A stretch of 64,000 nucleotides of DNA from Hyparrhenia diplandra (taxonomy: Eukaryota; Streptophyta; Magnoliopsida; Poales; Poaceae). The notes beneath the pieces were generated by a model that ran no database searches, was not told the origin of the DNA, and saw only the letters and a program-made list of their open reading frames with translations. Both the position numbers and the translations under genes were made by a program. The DNA is taken from positions 1,240,001 to 1,304,000 of the forward strand of contig JADLZK010010174.1 of the NCBI GenBank assembly GCA_015847255.1. Direction: 5' to 3'. This document shows positions 30,531 through 41,914 of this stretch, one piece after another (the first letter of the stretch is position 1; each line of letters opens with the position of its first letter).

Positions 30531-32973
30531 ATGTCAGGATCAAATTTGAGAGTTCATCGTGATCGGCATCTAGAAGAAGCTCCTGCTACATGGGCTGAGT
30601 TGCGTCAATTTGAAAACTCACTAGTGAAGGCCATGGAGAGGATGTTTGATGAACGTCTTCCTACACCGCGAGATTATGGAGCTTCCACCAAAAAAGAGAA
30701 ATTCAGCGAGAGAGTGAGAACACACTTTCGAAAGTGACCCACAAATATAGTGAGAGAGAGTTTCCAAAGCCACATAAAACTCCACAGCCTCAAAGACCCC
30801 AAAACCTGGAAAAAAAAGGGATTAGTTATGAGGGATAGGAAAAGGGATTTAAAAAGAATTGAGTGAACCCAATCCTATGTTCTCCCGTGTGGATATTTGT
30901 GCTAAAGATTATTGTGCTCCCATCAAAAGAAAAATTCAGCAAGAGAGAAGATCCTATGGACAGCCACACTCATGTGAGAAAGAGTGGCACCAATCAAGAT
31001 TGAGTGTGAGAGTACAAAATCAAAAGAAGAGAGACTCCACTATATGTGAGGAAGAGTTCCATCAACTAAATATGAGTGTGAGAGTTCAGCAAGAAAATCT
31101 GAGAGATTCCACAAAACGTGCGGAGAGCCACATAATTCAGTGTGAGAGAGAGATACACAAAAATTGAGTGAAAAAGAAGAGAACTTATGTGAGGAATTGT
31201 TTACTACTAACATGATAATGCCTTCTTCTAGTTGTGTTTCTTGTGTGACGCAGGTCCATGATGAAAAAGAAGTGGTGAATTATGATCAGCCCCCAATTTT
31301 CGATGAAGAAGATGATCAATTGATGGCCATGGACATGGATGCTGAAATTTCAGTGTGTAATGTGCATCCTCAAATTGAAGGCAATACCAATACAAATGCA
31401 TCCGATTCAAGTGATACAAGTTTGATAGCATTTGAGGAGGCTTTAGTTCTTGATTCTTTTACACCAATTGCTGCTCCAGTTCCATCAGAGAACATTATGA
31501 AATATGACACATATGTATATGTTCCTTCACAAGATGTGAAGTGATTATGAATCCAAACCCATGTGAGGATGAGGGCTGCATAGCTAAACAAGAGAGTGAT
31601 AAAAGTGAGTTGTGTGATTCCACCCACTTTGAGCATGAGAGTATCAAAATTGAGAGAGTAAGAGATGCATCACAGAAAAATAGAGAGTTAGAGAACAAGA
31701 CATGTGAGGATATGTTTGAAACTAACACCCTCATCTCTACCTCTAGTGTTTTCTTCTCAAATGTGCAGGTTTGCAATGAGAACGAGGAAGAGATGGCTGC
31801 TCAGGACAACTCCATACATGTTGATAAAAGTAAGAAGGTTGTCACTACTCTAAACCAATTGTTTGCAGCCCCAAACATGAACAATGAGGAGGAAAATGGT
31901 AAGATTTCAGAATTGTCGTCCATGGAACTTGTGCTGCCACAAAGTCTAAAAGGTATTGAAATTGGTTCAGATCTGAATTTGCAAGATAAAGTGGTGAGTA
32001 ATTGTGATAAAGAACATGTTTCAAATAGAATTGACTATAATACTTGTGCTAATTTGGTAGTGTCGCATGTTCATACCTTTGCTGAAATTGCACAAGTTGA
32101 CAACCAATGTTCAGTTATACATGATCTTTTCTATGCTTTGATATGGTTCATATACATGATGCTTTGCACACATATATCTAATACTTTGCATGTAAGTAAA
32201 TCTGATAATGTGAAAATATATACTCATGATGAATTCTTTGGCAAAATGTCTCTTACTAAATGTGTTTTCTATGTCATGTTCGATAAATGTGTTGAGATGA
32301 ACAATATACTTGAGAACATTTTAAGATAACATCCATGAAATCTTTGAATACTCACTATAGTTGCAAGTTCAAATTCAATTTGATCAAACATCATGATGCA
32401 AGTAAAGTTTGTGCTATTTTATAACTTGTGGTAACCTTGCTGATTTTGAGTTAAGTTATTGTGATCAATATTTGTTTGAACTTGAGATGGAAGGATTGTT
32501 TACTGACTGCTGTACAGAACCAAAAATGTTCTTCCCTTCTTCCTATCATGATTCAAAAGAAAGAAATCTTATGCATACATGCTTCGTTAGTAAATCTGAA
32601 ATTTTTTCAACCTCATTTGGAACCCATGATTGTGCCAAGTACATCCCTGAATCATGCAATAAGAATGTCAAGAATGTTTCTTTGTTATCTTTTGATATAT
32701 GTGACATTGCAAAAGATGAAAAATAATAACATGAATCAAATGCTTGGCTTGAAAGAAATTTTTGTGCTTCCAACATCTAAATTATTTGCAGGTTTGCCCA
32801 AGTTGAGAGAATATCCTAAACATGGAAAAACTAATAATGTGAATATGAATTGCAATGGAACAAATAAACAAAACAAAGTGAAAGATTATTATAAATATCA
32901 TGTACATCCACCCTCTCCTATTATGTCTAAACTGATTTCGGGTAAACAAAAGTCGAGGACGACTTTTTCTTGA
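30531..32973 (+). pseudogene. LARD-like internal coding remnant, unknown protein
   Basis: An ATG at 30531 opens MSGSNLRVHRDRHLEEAPAT, a gag-like N-terminus by position only, and stops at 30737. Further frames (30859-31167, 31164-31544, 31541-32329) are acidic and Ser/Asn-rich. Between 30960 and 31110 there is a repeated block, SRLSVRVQNQKKRDST then LNMSVRVQQENLRDST. Short overlaps between frames suggest one original frame broken by indels. No pol domain is recognised and the function is unknown. Confidence 0.5.
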
Positions 32974-33248
32974 AGGGAGGGAGGATGATGTGACCATGCC
33001 AAGGCAATCAACATTCACCATGTGGTCAAGGAAACCATTCAAGGTGAAAGCTAAACTTGATTTCGAATTATTTAGATGTCCACCTACAAGGCTGCTACTT
33101 GGCTTGTATGATTCCGAGTCAAACATATTGTCGTGTTGGAAGAAGAATATTGTGGTATTATCACAACACCGCAAGTCATTCGCCTTTCACAATTATTTGG
33201 ACAACAAGTGTTAGAGTCGAGGGCGACTCCTTTTCAAGGGAGGGAGGA
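32974..33248 (+). other. LARD-like 3' internal region and polypurine tract
   Basis: The sequence contains two AGGGAGGGAGGATGAT(G/A)TGACCA blocks. One is at about 32974-32996; the other is the real PPT/LTR junction (33236-33262). The first looks like a duplicated PPT/LTR-start motif. An open frame reads FRCPPTRLLLGLYDSE and is not recognised. Confidence 0.5.
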
Positions 33249-34304
33249 TGATATGACCACGTCGGACATGGAGACCTCATCGGTAACATCTCCGATCAAT
33301 ATGTCAACCAACGTCTTTGATGGATTGATTGCAAAACTCAAATACAAGGTGCACGCGCTACTTTATGAATTTCAATTAGAAACTAATGAGAACTTTATGC
33401 TACCTAAGTCTTGTATGTTAATATTACTCAGGTACATCAAAAGAATCAACAAGATGAAGGCCACGAAGCTGGAATCGCAAAAATCCTCGCTCATTCGGCA
33501 AGGCCATTCGGCAAGGACATTTCAGCAAGATTCATTCGAAAGGCCATTCGGCAACTTCCGAAGCTGAATTTCGGGCATTAAACTGTACCAACCTACGACG
33601 TTTCACATAGCATGCTATACACCGTTGGAAAGCTTATCGAGTTAGCTTTCCAACGCATCCAGCCCCACGTCATTTGAAGATTCCTAGAAGAAGTTATGAT
33701 CAAAACATTGAAGACTGCTCTGGAGGCCAAGGGTCACACGGAAACTGAAGTCCACTTCGGGAATGCATTAGCCAGTTGGCCTTCCACCTTCCAACGTGGC
33801 TTTTTCAGTTCACACCCACCTTATAGACTTGTTTCTTGTATAAATACTCCCCTATGTGTAAGCTATGAACAACTTTTGATGATTTGAGATTAATCCAAGT
33901 GATTTCGCAGCCGAGCTGCCTGAGTGTCTTACTCAACCCTTGTTCTTCCTCGTTCCTCTTGGACTTGTGAAGAGATCTCTCTGAGATCCACTAGTTCGTG
34001 CTTTGCGAGTTCCAGTACGGCTGCCTCGCCTTGTGTGGATTAGCTCCGGTTGTGGTTCTGCGGTCGTTTGGAGATCGAGTCGAAGTCCTCGCGGTTTCGG
34101 TGTCTCTCTCCCCGTCGCTTGGGTCGCATCCAACCTTGGCCAGGTATAAAGCTAGTTATCCGCTGATCTTTCAGCAAGTTATCTTGAGTTTCCAGCAAGT
34201 TATCGTCCTATTTCCGCTACCTCATCGACGTTCCTCAAAGTTCAAGACCCATCGCCGTGAAGATCGGGCCATCCCCCGTTCTAACATCGGGTTAGAACCT
34301 ATCA
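33249..34304 (+). repeat. LARD-like element 3' LTR
   Basis: The LTR is 1056 bp and nearly identical to the 5' LTR. Most differences are one- to four-base gaps around 33475-33560 and 33990-34030. Confidence 0.9.
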
Positions 34305-34390
34305 CCCCGGACCTATTCTTTTCTTTTCATTCCCATCTGAGGAACCTACTCATCTTTTTTGAGAGGGTTCCATTTCAATTAAACTTTTAA

Positions 34391-35001
34391 ATGGCGGAGC
34401 AGAATAAGAGAACCTCTGACCCCAGTGGCTCAAGTCCACCTCGTCTTACAGTCGACGATCCTATGCGTCATGTAAGGATGCTGGTCAATCAACTCAGGTT
34501 TAATGAACCTGTGATGACAGCTCCACCAAGGAGGACCAGTGTGGTACTCCGTGAAGAAGAAGGCGCCAAGACCGGTGATGAGAAGGGCACCTGCCCTAGC
34601 TTCTACTGTTCTAGCCAGGAGGGCTTCAGTCCCGGCATCTGCTCCAGCCATGACAAAGACCGCCCAGGTTTGCGGTAGATAATGTACCACTAGCTCTCCC
34701 GGGCATGCGCACCATTTCTGGTCGACTCGTTTCCTTACTCCATTTGCTTGCCCCACCAACCGAGAAGAAGAGGGGTGCTTCCGACGATCCTTTGGCGAGT
34801 TCACCGAAGAGGCCAAGGAAGATGTTGCCATGGTGGATGACAGTATCAATGGTCCGAGCACTCTGCAGATGGCCATTGAGACTAGGAGTACACATGCGCG
34901 AGATGGTGAATACGACATACTATGAGCTCAAGGCGTTAGAGGCCCGAGTTGCCAAGATGCTAGAGCTACCGATGACCATTGTTGGGATCTTAGGGATCTA
35001 G
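34391..35001 (+). pseudogene. Athila-1 post-pol ORF remnant (env-like position)
   Basis: An ATG at 34391 opens MAEQNKRTSDPSGSSPPRLT. The frame stops at 34678 and a second frame continues with KRGASDDPLASSPKRPRKM to a stop near 35001. Athila elements carry an extra ORF in this place. I see no signal peptide or transmembrane segment, so the env-like label is positional only. Confidence 0.4.
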
Positions 35002-36693
35002 TGGCCATAGTATGAACGGGGGGACGTTTGAATAATAATAATAAGTTTCGAGTCATGTAATTTCATTTCGAGTCTTTTTGTTGAGTCAGTTTGTCGAGTC
35101 GAATAATATTAAATAAAGAAGTCATTTTGAGTCGTGTAAGTTTTTCTTAAGTTTTTAATTCTTACATTAATCTTTCTATTATTATTATGTGTGTTTTGGA
35201 AATGCACTTGTCTCCACATGTTTTGCAGATTAAGAAGTATAAAAGAGACAAGTGTGGGGGAGAGATCATAATAGCACTGCCTTCAAACAGGTTACAAAAG
35301 TTCTAAGTGTTCTTTACTTGAAATTTCCTAAGATATTAGAACTTTGCTTGCTTACTAGATATTTTTAATGTGTTGTTTGTCTTGACCTGTTCTTTGTTTA
35401 CGTTATTTCCAAACACAAGATTGCTATGATATGATCCTTGCTTTAAATATGCTAAGTTTATTTTTAGTCATAATTTAAGTGATAGACTTGCATAATGTTT
35501 CCTGAAAAATTCTGTTGTTGTTGGAACTTATTTATTAGGGACCCCATTTTAACTTAAGTTGTTGCAAGGTATGATATAGCAAAATAAAGTGAACCTGAAT
35601 CTTGACATCTTGTTTTTCGGAGAATTTTCTTTTAAAATGCTTAAAATAAATAGCTATACTTCTCCTGTGTGATAAATGCTATGTCCTTCCAGAGCCTGTT
35701 TATACTTAGAAATATTTAGAGAAACCAGCTCATATGCTACTTGTTTTGTGTTGAGTTATTTTCAATACTAGTGACCTAAGTAGTGTGGTTCATCAAGAAA
35801 CACGTACACCCAGATATACTTGCTGCTTTCACACTGAAAGTACGCACAAACATGCTTTTCTTTCCATCCAAAAATCTGTTCCTACAATGGGAATAGACAC
35901 AAAAATATTTAGGACTTATTAAATGCTCACTTATGTTTATCTCTATCTTCAAGTTTGGAAATAAAAGAAAAGGGATGGGCTATGCAAAAAAAAAAGGGAG
36001 ATGAAAAATGGACAAGTGTCCTACGGGCGAGTAGAGCCTACCTCCCTAAAAGAGAGGGTAAAAAAAAGGACAAGTGTCCACATAAAACAATGGGTACTTA
36101 GATGCCCGCTCTCTCAAGTAAAAAAAAAAAAGAGAGAAAGATAGCCCATGGTCCTTCTTCTTACCGGTGTTCATTGTTCTAAAAAAAGAGAGACAAGTTT
36201 CCCCGAGCATAGTAGAATTAGTTTTAGACACCATATTTCCACACACTTTGCACTTCTTGATGTAACCCTACATTAGATCCTGGTCTTGATTTTGACAATA
36301 TATACAAGATAAGTATGTTATTCCTTGACTTACCTGAAAATCCATATAAGCTTGATATTTATCATGAGCATTCTATGCTTTGGAGAGGATCCAGAAATAC
36401 TACATATATATATTTATTGAGTGATTGAGAGTATCATTTACAGGAGAAGGTATGCTACGGTTTCTTTTCAAAATTCTATCAAAAGCTCCAGTTGACTTGA
36501 CTAAAGATAAAAGGGTGATCTGTTTTCAATTTGTTTTCTACTTTAAAACCGCCTAAAGTTTGTTGGTAGACACATTGAATTCCACAATACAGGATAGACT
36601 AAGGAACATTTATGTTTGATGTCTTGATCTTAAGTTAAGTCTAAAGTAAACCATCCTTTTATCGGACCAGTAAAAGCCTAAGTGTGGGGAGCT
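35002..36693 (+). other. Athila-1 3' non-coding region and polypurine tract
   Basis: Long AT-rich non-coding stretch with A- and AG-rich runs. The block around 36060-36150 (GACAAGTGTCCAC, then ATGGGTACTTAGATGC) recurs in gypsy-2 at about 52038-52085. It ends AGTGTGGGGAGCT (36681-36693) against the 3' LTR. Confidence 0.65.
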
Positions 36694-37985
36694 TGTTGAC
36701 GGTAGTTATTGACCAATTTTATATATATAAAAAGCTCTTAAACATGGATGAATGCTACTAAAATGTTATTATTTCTAATGAATTCCACGAGTTTTGGTGT
36801 ATACTTAGTTTTGCAGGAGAACTCCGGAAAACAAATAAAAATAAAGCCAAAAAGAGTGAAAATGGAGAAACGGAAGAAAAGGACCAAATCAGGGCGATTG
36901 AAGTAAATTTCCGTGGTCAAAATGTGAAGAGAGGACACCTCGCAAAGGCCGGAGCCCACCCGTTTCTTTAGGTGGGGCGGGGCGGCACGGGGGTGCCGCG
37001 CGGCACCCCCGAGCACGCCACGTGTCGAGCTTCGGAACCTTCCTACAACCGACCTATGGAGTTGATCTAGTCCGTCCAATCAAGTCGGTTTGATCCAAGG
37101 GCTGAGATTCATCCTATGGGGCTATAAAAGGAAGGGCAGGGCTACCCCCTGAAAACCTAATTCGTAATCGAATCCGGCATTCATAGACAAAATTCCTTCT
37201 CTTCTGAGAAGTCTAGGGTTAGAGAAAGTCAAAATCCTATGATTAGAGCATAGCCATTTCAGATTAGCTACAAGGATCTTGATTAGCAATCAAGTTTATT
37301 AGAAATAGAGAGATTAGTGAGGAGTGCTTCAGAGGAGTTCCGGCCTGTCGGGATCTTCTCTCTTGTATTCTCGAGGAATCATTCTCTTCGCAAGAGGAGT
37401 GTATTCAGAGATTATCCGGTATTCGACTTCATAATTAAAGTAAGTTTTGGTTTATTCTATTCTTCAAGTTTGCAACTCTTTTAGAGTACTTTAATCTTGG
37501 TTGCTCTTGATTAGAGGGATAGTTTCTAGTGTAAGCGCGGTGTTTAGACTAGAGTTATCTCGTGAATGCCACTTGCTTGGTAGGGAATCAAAGTGGTAGT
37601 ATCATAAAGGTGACTTTATAGCTTTATTGAATCCTCTCAGAGCCCACTTCCCACCAAGAAGAAACGGTAGGCTTTGTCTCGTTCTTAGTAGAGTAATTTT
37701 GCCTTGCTTTATTAAGAATTAGCGTCCACGATAGAATAAATAGATGGGGTTTATAGAGATTAGAACAAGAAGTCAGTGTTATCTCCTAATTCTAGCTAGT
37801 TTCTTAAGTACTTATATTGTGAAGTGGATTGGGTAAACACTAGTTATATTCACCTACTGTTCCTTTGGGTTCGATATTTTAAAACCGGGAGTTCATCTTT
37901 TGGTGAAGTGCTACAACGGTATTTCTATCTGTGCGCTTGCGGATATTTTTACAACGACATTGTGTGCATATAATTTATACCAACA
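36694..37985 (+). repeat. Athila-1 3' LTR
   Basis: The LTR is 1292 bp with a TATAAAAG box at 37123-37130 and the GGGGTGCCGCGCGGCACCCC palindrome near 36988-37008. It ends ATACCAACA and is followed by GTGAC. Confidence 0.9.
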
Positions 37986-37990
37986 GTGAC

Positions 37991-38313
37991 TTCGGACCCC
38001 CCATCATCACCGACACTACAGGGGAGTTCGCACCCCCTTTCGGGGAGGGCAAGCGGGACGACTACATCACCGCCTTCGAGAGCTATGCGATTCGCATGGA
38101 TCTTGAAGGGCAGCGTCACCGCGTCAGCCTCTTCGACGGCGGCCTACGCGACACGCCGTGCGATGCTCGATTGGTTCAAGCCTCATTCGATGGAGGAGGC
38201 CATCGACCTTGCCCACCGCTATGACGACGAGCTGCCGACGCCTGTGGCTGCGCACACCGGCACCCACCGCGCCGGCCACTTCCACGGCGTCGTTGACATT
38301 GGTGGCGACATCC
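37991..38313 (+). pseudogene. LTR-RT-0 gag-like region, part 2
   Basis: After Athila-1 the GC-rich frame resumes. It reads EGKRDDYITAFESYAIRMDL and, after a shift, AMLDWFKPHSMEEAIDLAHR, which resembles the retrotransposon gag core (AxxWF, then an AxxLAxR helix). It is interrupted at about 38313 by a solo LTR. Confidence 0.6.
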
Positions 38314-39556
38314 GAAGGAATATGGGATCGCTATGCTAGCCAGAAAATAAAAATTGTCTACCCATAAACCAAGGATCTACCGCTAGTTATAGATCACGGG
38401 ATTACCACTAGACGCGCAGGTGCAGCAGAAGTGTCGACCCTCGGCGAAGATGTGCGGCGTAGAAGAAGTGCCGTGCGATTCCGGCGTCCGTCTTCCGTGC
38501 GGTTCGTCCTTGTGCTCGGATGCAGCACCTCCGAGGGTATCCCACACGTCACGGGGGAGGAAGCGTGCGCCTCCGGACTGCTAGGTCCGCGAGGAGCAAG
38601 AGGCGCGGTGGGGGCGGCGGGCGTGCCAAAGTGGCATGGCTTGGCTTAACCTAGCCCCACGCCCACCTCTCATATTTATAGGCATCCCTAACAGGCTCCC
38701 GGGCTGGAGGCCCATTAGTAACCCTAAGCCTCGTCTAATTTAGATCATATCCGAATCAGGCTTCCTTTCCCCTTAAGTGTGCGACCCTATGGGCTCACGC
38801 ACACATAGACATGGCCCGAGTACTCCTACTCGACCAATAGTTGACAGTGGCCTCTAGCAAGACGTGTCAACTCCCATGTGTACGCAATGATCATATCAGA
38901 CGAACCACCACAAACCCTAAACCCTAAACCCTAAACCCTTGCCACACGATATTTGGTCCACCTCGTGAGTTAACACTTAACCCAAGCACGACCATGCATT
39001 TCTTGATCCAATCAATCGAGTGGTCGGTGATATCTCTCTCTTATCGAGAGGGGCAATTCCATCTTGATTGACTATGCCTGATAGCATGCTTCCTGACAAA
39101 CCCGAAGACTACCTTTATAGCTACCCAATTACGGAGTAACGTTTGATAGTCCCTAAGTAGGTCGTTTCACATCTTGAGTACATACGACAATCTCAGGTCT
39201 AAGGACATAACGTACATGATGTGTAAAGAGGTAATAATAACATCTCATGTCGGGTCTATCCAGCCCCATGTCATACATGTGCCCACACTATTAGTTTGAC
39301 ATCTCCATGTCTATGACTTGTGAAACATAGTCATCAACTAATATGTGTGCTGATCTAATATTCATGTGTGTCCTCACATGAACTCCGATTAGGGACAATT
39401 ACAGAATAACCATACAAGTAAAGAGTCTCACAAACAATTCACATAATTGTCAATCGATACAAGTTGTCTTTAATGGATATTCATGAACACATAATATATA
39501 ATGGATACAAGGTGATACAATCATCTCTATGATTATCTCTAGGGCATATTCCCAAC
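38314..39556 (-). mobile_element. Copia-type solo LTR, minus orientation
   Basis: On the minus strand it starts TGTTGGGAATATGCCCTAGA, a start common to grass copia LTRs. The left boundary is uncertain (38314-38334) because no clean CA end was found. Candidate duplications are CATCC and CATCG. No internal coding sequence or second LTR is present. The interior holds four telomere-type repeats. Confidence 0.68.
38912..38939. repeat. Four perfect AAACCCT telomere-type repeats
   Basis: Exactly four AAACCCT units lie within the solo LTR. Confidence 0.95.
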
Positions 39557-40483
39557 ACATCGACCGGCACCGGCCGACCGGGTGCCAGGATGGCAGCGCC
39601 TAGCCGCCGCTATGGAGGCGATCGACGGCGCCGACGTCACACTAACTCCTCACCGAGCTGCACCGGGTACTACATCGAACCGGGGAGCTCGGGATCATTG
39701 CCGCCATCGAGCTCGTGCACGCGACATCGGAGTGGAGCCTCTACTATGGGGTCGTGAGGTACTTTCACCGCTACTACATCCCCGCAGCTTCAGAGCTCTT
39801 GCAGGACTTCCTCCTGGAGGGTGGCGCCCCCTGCATGGCATTGCAGTGCGCTTCGACCTCCCGAACCGCCCACGCGAAGACCAGGCATTCCCATGAAGCT
39901 TGCTCCTCCTACAAGCACGCCCAAGTGTCAGGCTTGACAACGTCACGGTCCTCCTCTTCGACAACCGTGGCAACGAGTTCCTCCACATCGACAACGTCGC
40001 CGTCGACGCGCCATCAGCCTCGGCGCCCCAGGTTTGGCTACTTTGTCAAGACGACCAACGACCGCTTCTCTGACCATCTACTTCTCCTCTCCTCGTCATT
40101 TGCCGATGTCGATCCGGCATGTCTTTTTTGCAGGCACATACGCGCCAGAGTACATGTGCCAACGACGCACACCTTCTAGGCTCCCCCGGCTACGCGACAG
40201 ACACTCGAGCTCTCCGACATCCTCAGTGCCTCCATCATGCGACAAGCTTGGATGGATCGCCCGTTCGTGCAGCCCTCGCTGAGCTATAAGTTCAGCATCT
40301 ACTTTGGTAGCCTCCACTTTGACTTCTCCTACGCCGATGATGATGCCAACATCCGCAACGATGACAACGACAATTCGGGTCCCCTCATCCTCAGCTATGG
40401 ACTCGGCGTAGCGACATCACCGATCGGCATCGCCTTCGTGCCCACTTGGTGGGTTGGGCGGCACGTGGACGCACCGCCTCGTC
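39557..40483 (+). pseudogene. LTR-RT-0 unknown coding-like region
   Basis: GC-rich frames with repeated shifts include LVHATSEWSLYYGVVRYFHR and VTVLLFDNRGNEFLHIDNVA. No retrotransposon pol domain is recognised. It may be a lost part of gag or a captured host sequence. No intron or poly(A) evidence helps to decide. Confidence 0.4.
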
Positions 40484-40497
40484 GAATGGTGGGGAAA
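40484..40497 (+). promoter_or_regulatory. LTR-RT-0 polypurine tract
   Basis: GAATGGTGGGGAAA directly precedes the 3' LTR. Confidence 0.7.
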
Positions 40498-41088
40498 TGT
40501 CATGTGCCGGAATTCGGCCAGCCTTGGATGGGCTAGGAGGGCCCGAACCCCGCCGCGGCCGCCCACGAGGGGTAGGGGCGTGCGGCGGGGCGGGGCCCGG
40601 CCCTGCGCCGCCACCGCCTCTACCTTTCACGTCCGCAACTCTCGCCGTCATCAAGTTAGGATTATCTTAGGTGCAAAGGGGATATTCCAATCATATAAGA
40701 AAGACACTTATCAGGAAATAAATAAATATTTCTTGTTAAAGGTATTCCAATCATATAAGAAAACCTTATAGAGATTGCTTAGATTACAAGTCCCACTAGC
40801 CGGGCTATATAAACAAGGGTATGTAATCTCTTTGGGGAACAAGCAATAAAGAATAGTTTGTGCCTCTTTCTCTCCCCTGCCCCAACCGCCGCCGCCTCCC
40901 ACTGCAAGGCCGCCGCCGCCGCCACCGCAGACACCGCCGACCACCGCCGTCACCAGCGCCGCCGCCACCTCCGGCCGACCGCCCGGCCCAAGACACCGCC
41001 GCGGTTGCGCCCCCACGCCATTGTCCTCGCCGCGAAACTTCGCCAGGTGACGTGTCACAGCCCGGCCCATTCTAACCGGTTTGTGACA
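40498..41088 (+). repeat. LTR-RT-0 3' LTR
   Basis: The LTR is 591 bp, from TGTCATGTGCCGG to TTTGTGACA. The TATATAAA box is at 40806-40813, followed by a GCC-rich leader. The truncated copies in the triplication match its first two thirds. Confidence 0.85.
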
Positions 41089-41403
41089 CCAATAAGGGGG
41101 CAATACGATAAGTTTCGGTTGGATGGCCCGGTGCGTAATGTTCTACAAATAAGGTTTCCTCACCTCTTTTCCTTTATTAGAAAACCAAAAGCATCCATGC
41201 TTTACATCAAAAACAATAATTTGGAAAACAACTTCGTAGTGTCTCAACTCGGTGACTTGTAATAGGTCTTGTTAGAAAGTAATATGGAGCCTGATGATGA
41301 TGATTTCTGGACTTATGCATGGGGAAGTTTTTTCTCTTAAAAAGGCCTACAAATCCTTTAGAGGCTCAATTCCTACGAACACATGGTTGATTTAGGCCAC
41401 ATG
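41089..41403 (+). pseudogene. LINE-C, right fragment
   Basis: This continues the zf-RVT region broken at 21388. A shifted frame reads FPHLFSFIRKPKASMLYIKN, LENNFVVSQL and LKKAYKSFRGSIPTNTW. It ends where copia-2 begins. Confidence 0.7.
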
Positions 41404-41914
41404 TGTTTAGTTTTGTGATTGAGTGATTGTCAACGATCAACATTTTACTTCTATTTTTGTTTTATCTTTTATGCTTCGTTATTATGTTCACAAAGACACG
41501 AGGAGTGTGTCGAAGACGTATCTTTTGGTTCGTGTTGTGCGGGTGTGGAGCTCGGAGATGGTAGGCCGACGGTGAGGTGAAGGGGCCAAGGAGGGACGTG
41601 CCGGGCCGACGGACCGTGGAGGTGAAGGACGGACGTGAGGCTTGGACCGAGGGACTAGATCGCGGGTGGCTAGCCATGGTGGCTCACATCCGGGACATCG
41701 ACGGATGCAAGAGGATGTGGCGGGGACCGTGTCGATCGGGTCAAGACGGCGGCGTGCGGGCGGAGCGTGGAGCTCGGATGACATGGCGATTTCGGGCGGT
41801 CAAGATGGCGATGACACATGTCGAGGAGGTTTGGTGGTTTGCCCTCAAAACCATCAAAGCACGGGTTTCGTGGTTTGGTCCTCAAAACCACGGGCGGGTT
41901 TGGTGGTTTGGGCC
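41404..41914 (+). repeat. Copia-2 5' LTR, part 1 (U3)
   Basis: The sequence from TGTTTAGTTTTGTGATTGAG to TGGTTTGGGCC, with three CCTCAAAACCA-like repeats near its right end. The left boundary is a best guess from where LINE-C stops matching. Confidence 0.5.

Larger units (their letters stand above)
28825..34304 (+). mobile_element. Pol-less LTR retrotransposon (LARD-like) nested in Athila-1
   Basis: Two LTRs, 28825-29890 and 33249-34304, both run TGATATGACCACGTC to AGAACCTATCA. A Met-type PBS (TGGTATCAAAGC) follows the first and an AAGGGAGGGAGGA tract precedes the second. Flanks are CCCC on both sides. The 3.36-kb interior carries short open frames with no protease, RT, RNase H or integrase motif, so the element is non-autonomous. 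The LTRs differ mainly by small indels, implying a fairly recent insertion. Confidence 0.9.
22612..37985 (+). mobile_element. Athila-1: Ty3/gypsy Athila-like retrotransposon nested in LTR-RT-0
   Basis: The LTRs at 22612-23899 and 36694-37985 have (T/C)GTTGACGG starts and ATACCAACA ends. The PBS resembles the tRNA-Asp type used by Athila elements. Internal order is gag, aspartic protease, RT, RNase H, integrase, then a post-pol region with an env-like position, all degenerate. Flanks are GTGA on both sides. The nested LTR element 28825-34304 lies downstream of integrase. About 9.9 kb of Athila sequence remains once that insert is removed. Confidence 0.9.
21389..41088 (+). mobile_element. LTR-RT-0: gag-like LTR retrotransposon holding Athila-1 and a solo LTR
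   Basis: The LTRs at 21389-21841 and 40498-41088 share TGTCATGT starts, TGTGA(T/C)A ends and a TATATAAA promoter. A Met-tRNA-type PBS follows the first and a GGTGGGGAAA polypurine tract precedes the second. Flanks are CCAA on both sides (fifth base A versus T), and removing the element rejoins LINE-C (SSCIP to the sequence at 41089). The interior, minus nested elements, is under 2.5 kb of GC-rich gag-like and unknown sequence with no RT or integrase, so it is probably non-autonomous. Confidence 0.82.

Noticed and set aside
38912..38939. Possible true telomere or subtelomere
   Set aside because: Only four units, located inside an LTR-like sequence and surrounded by nested elements, so it is not a chromosome end.
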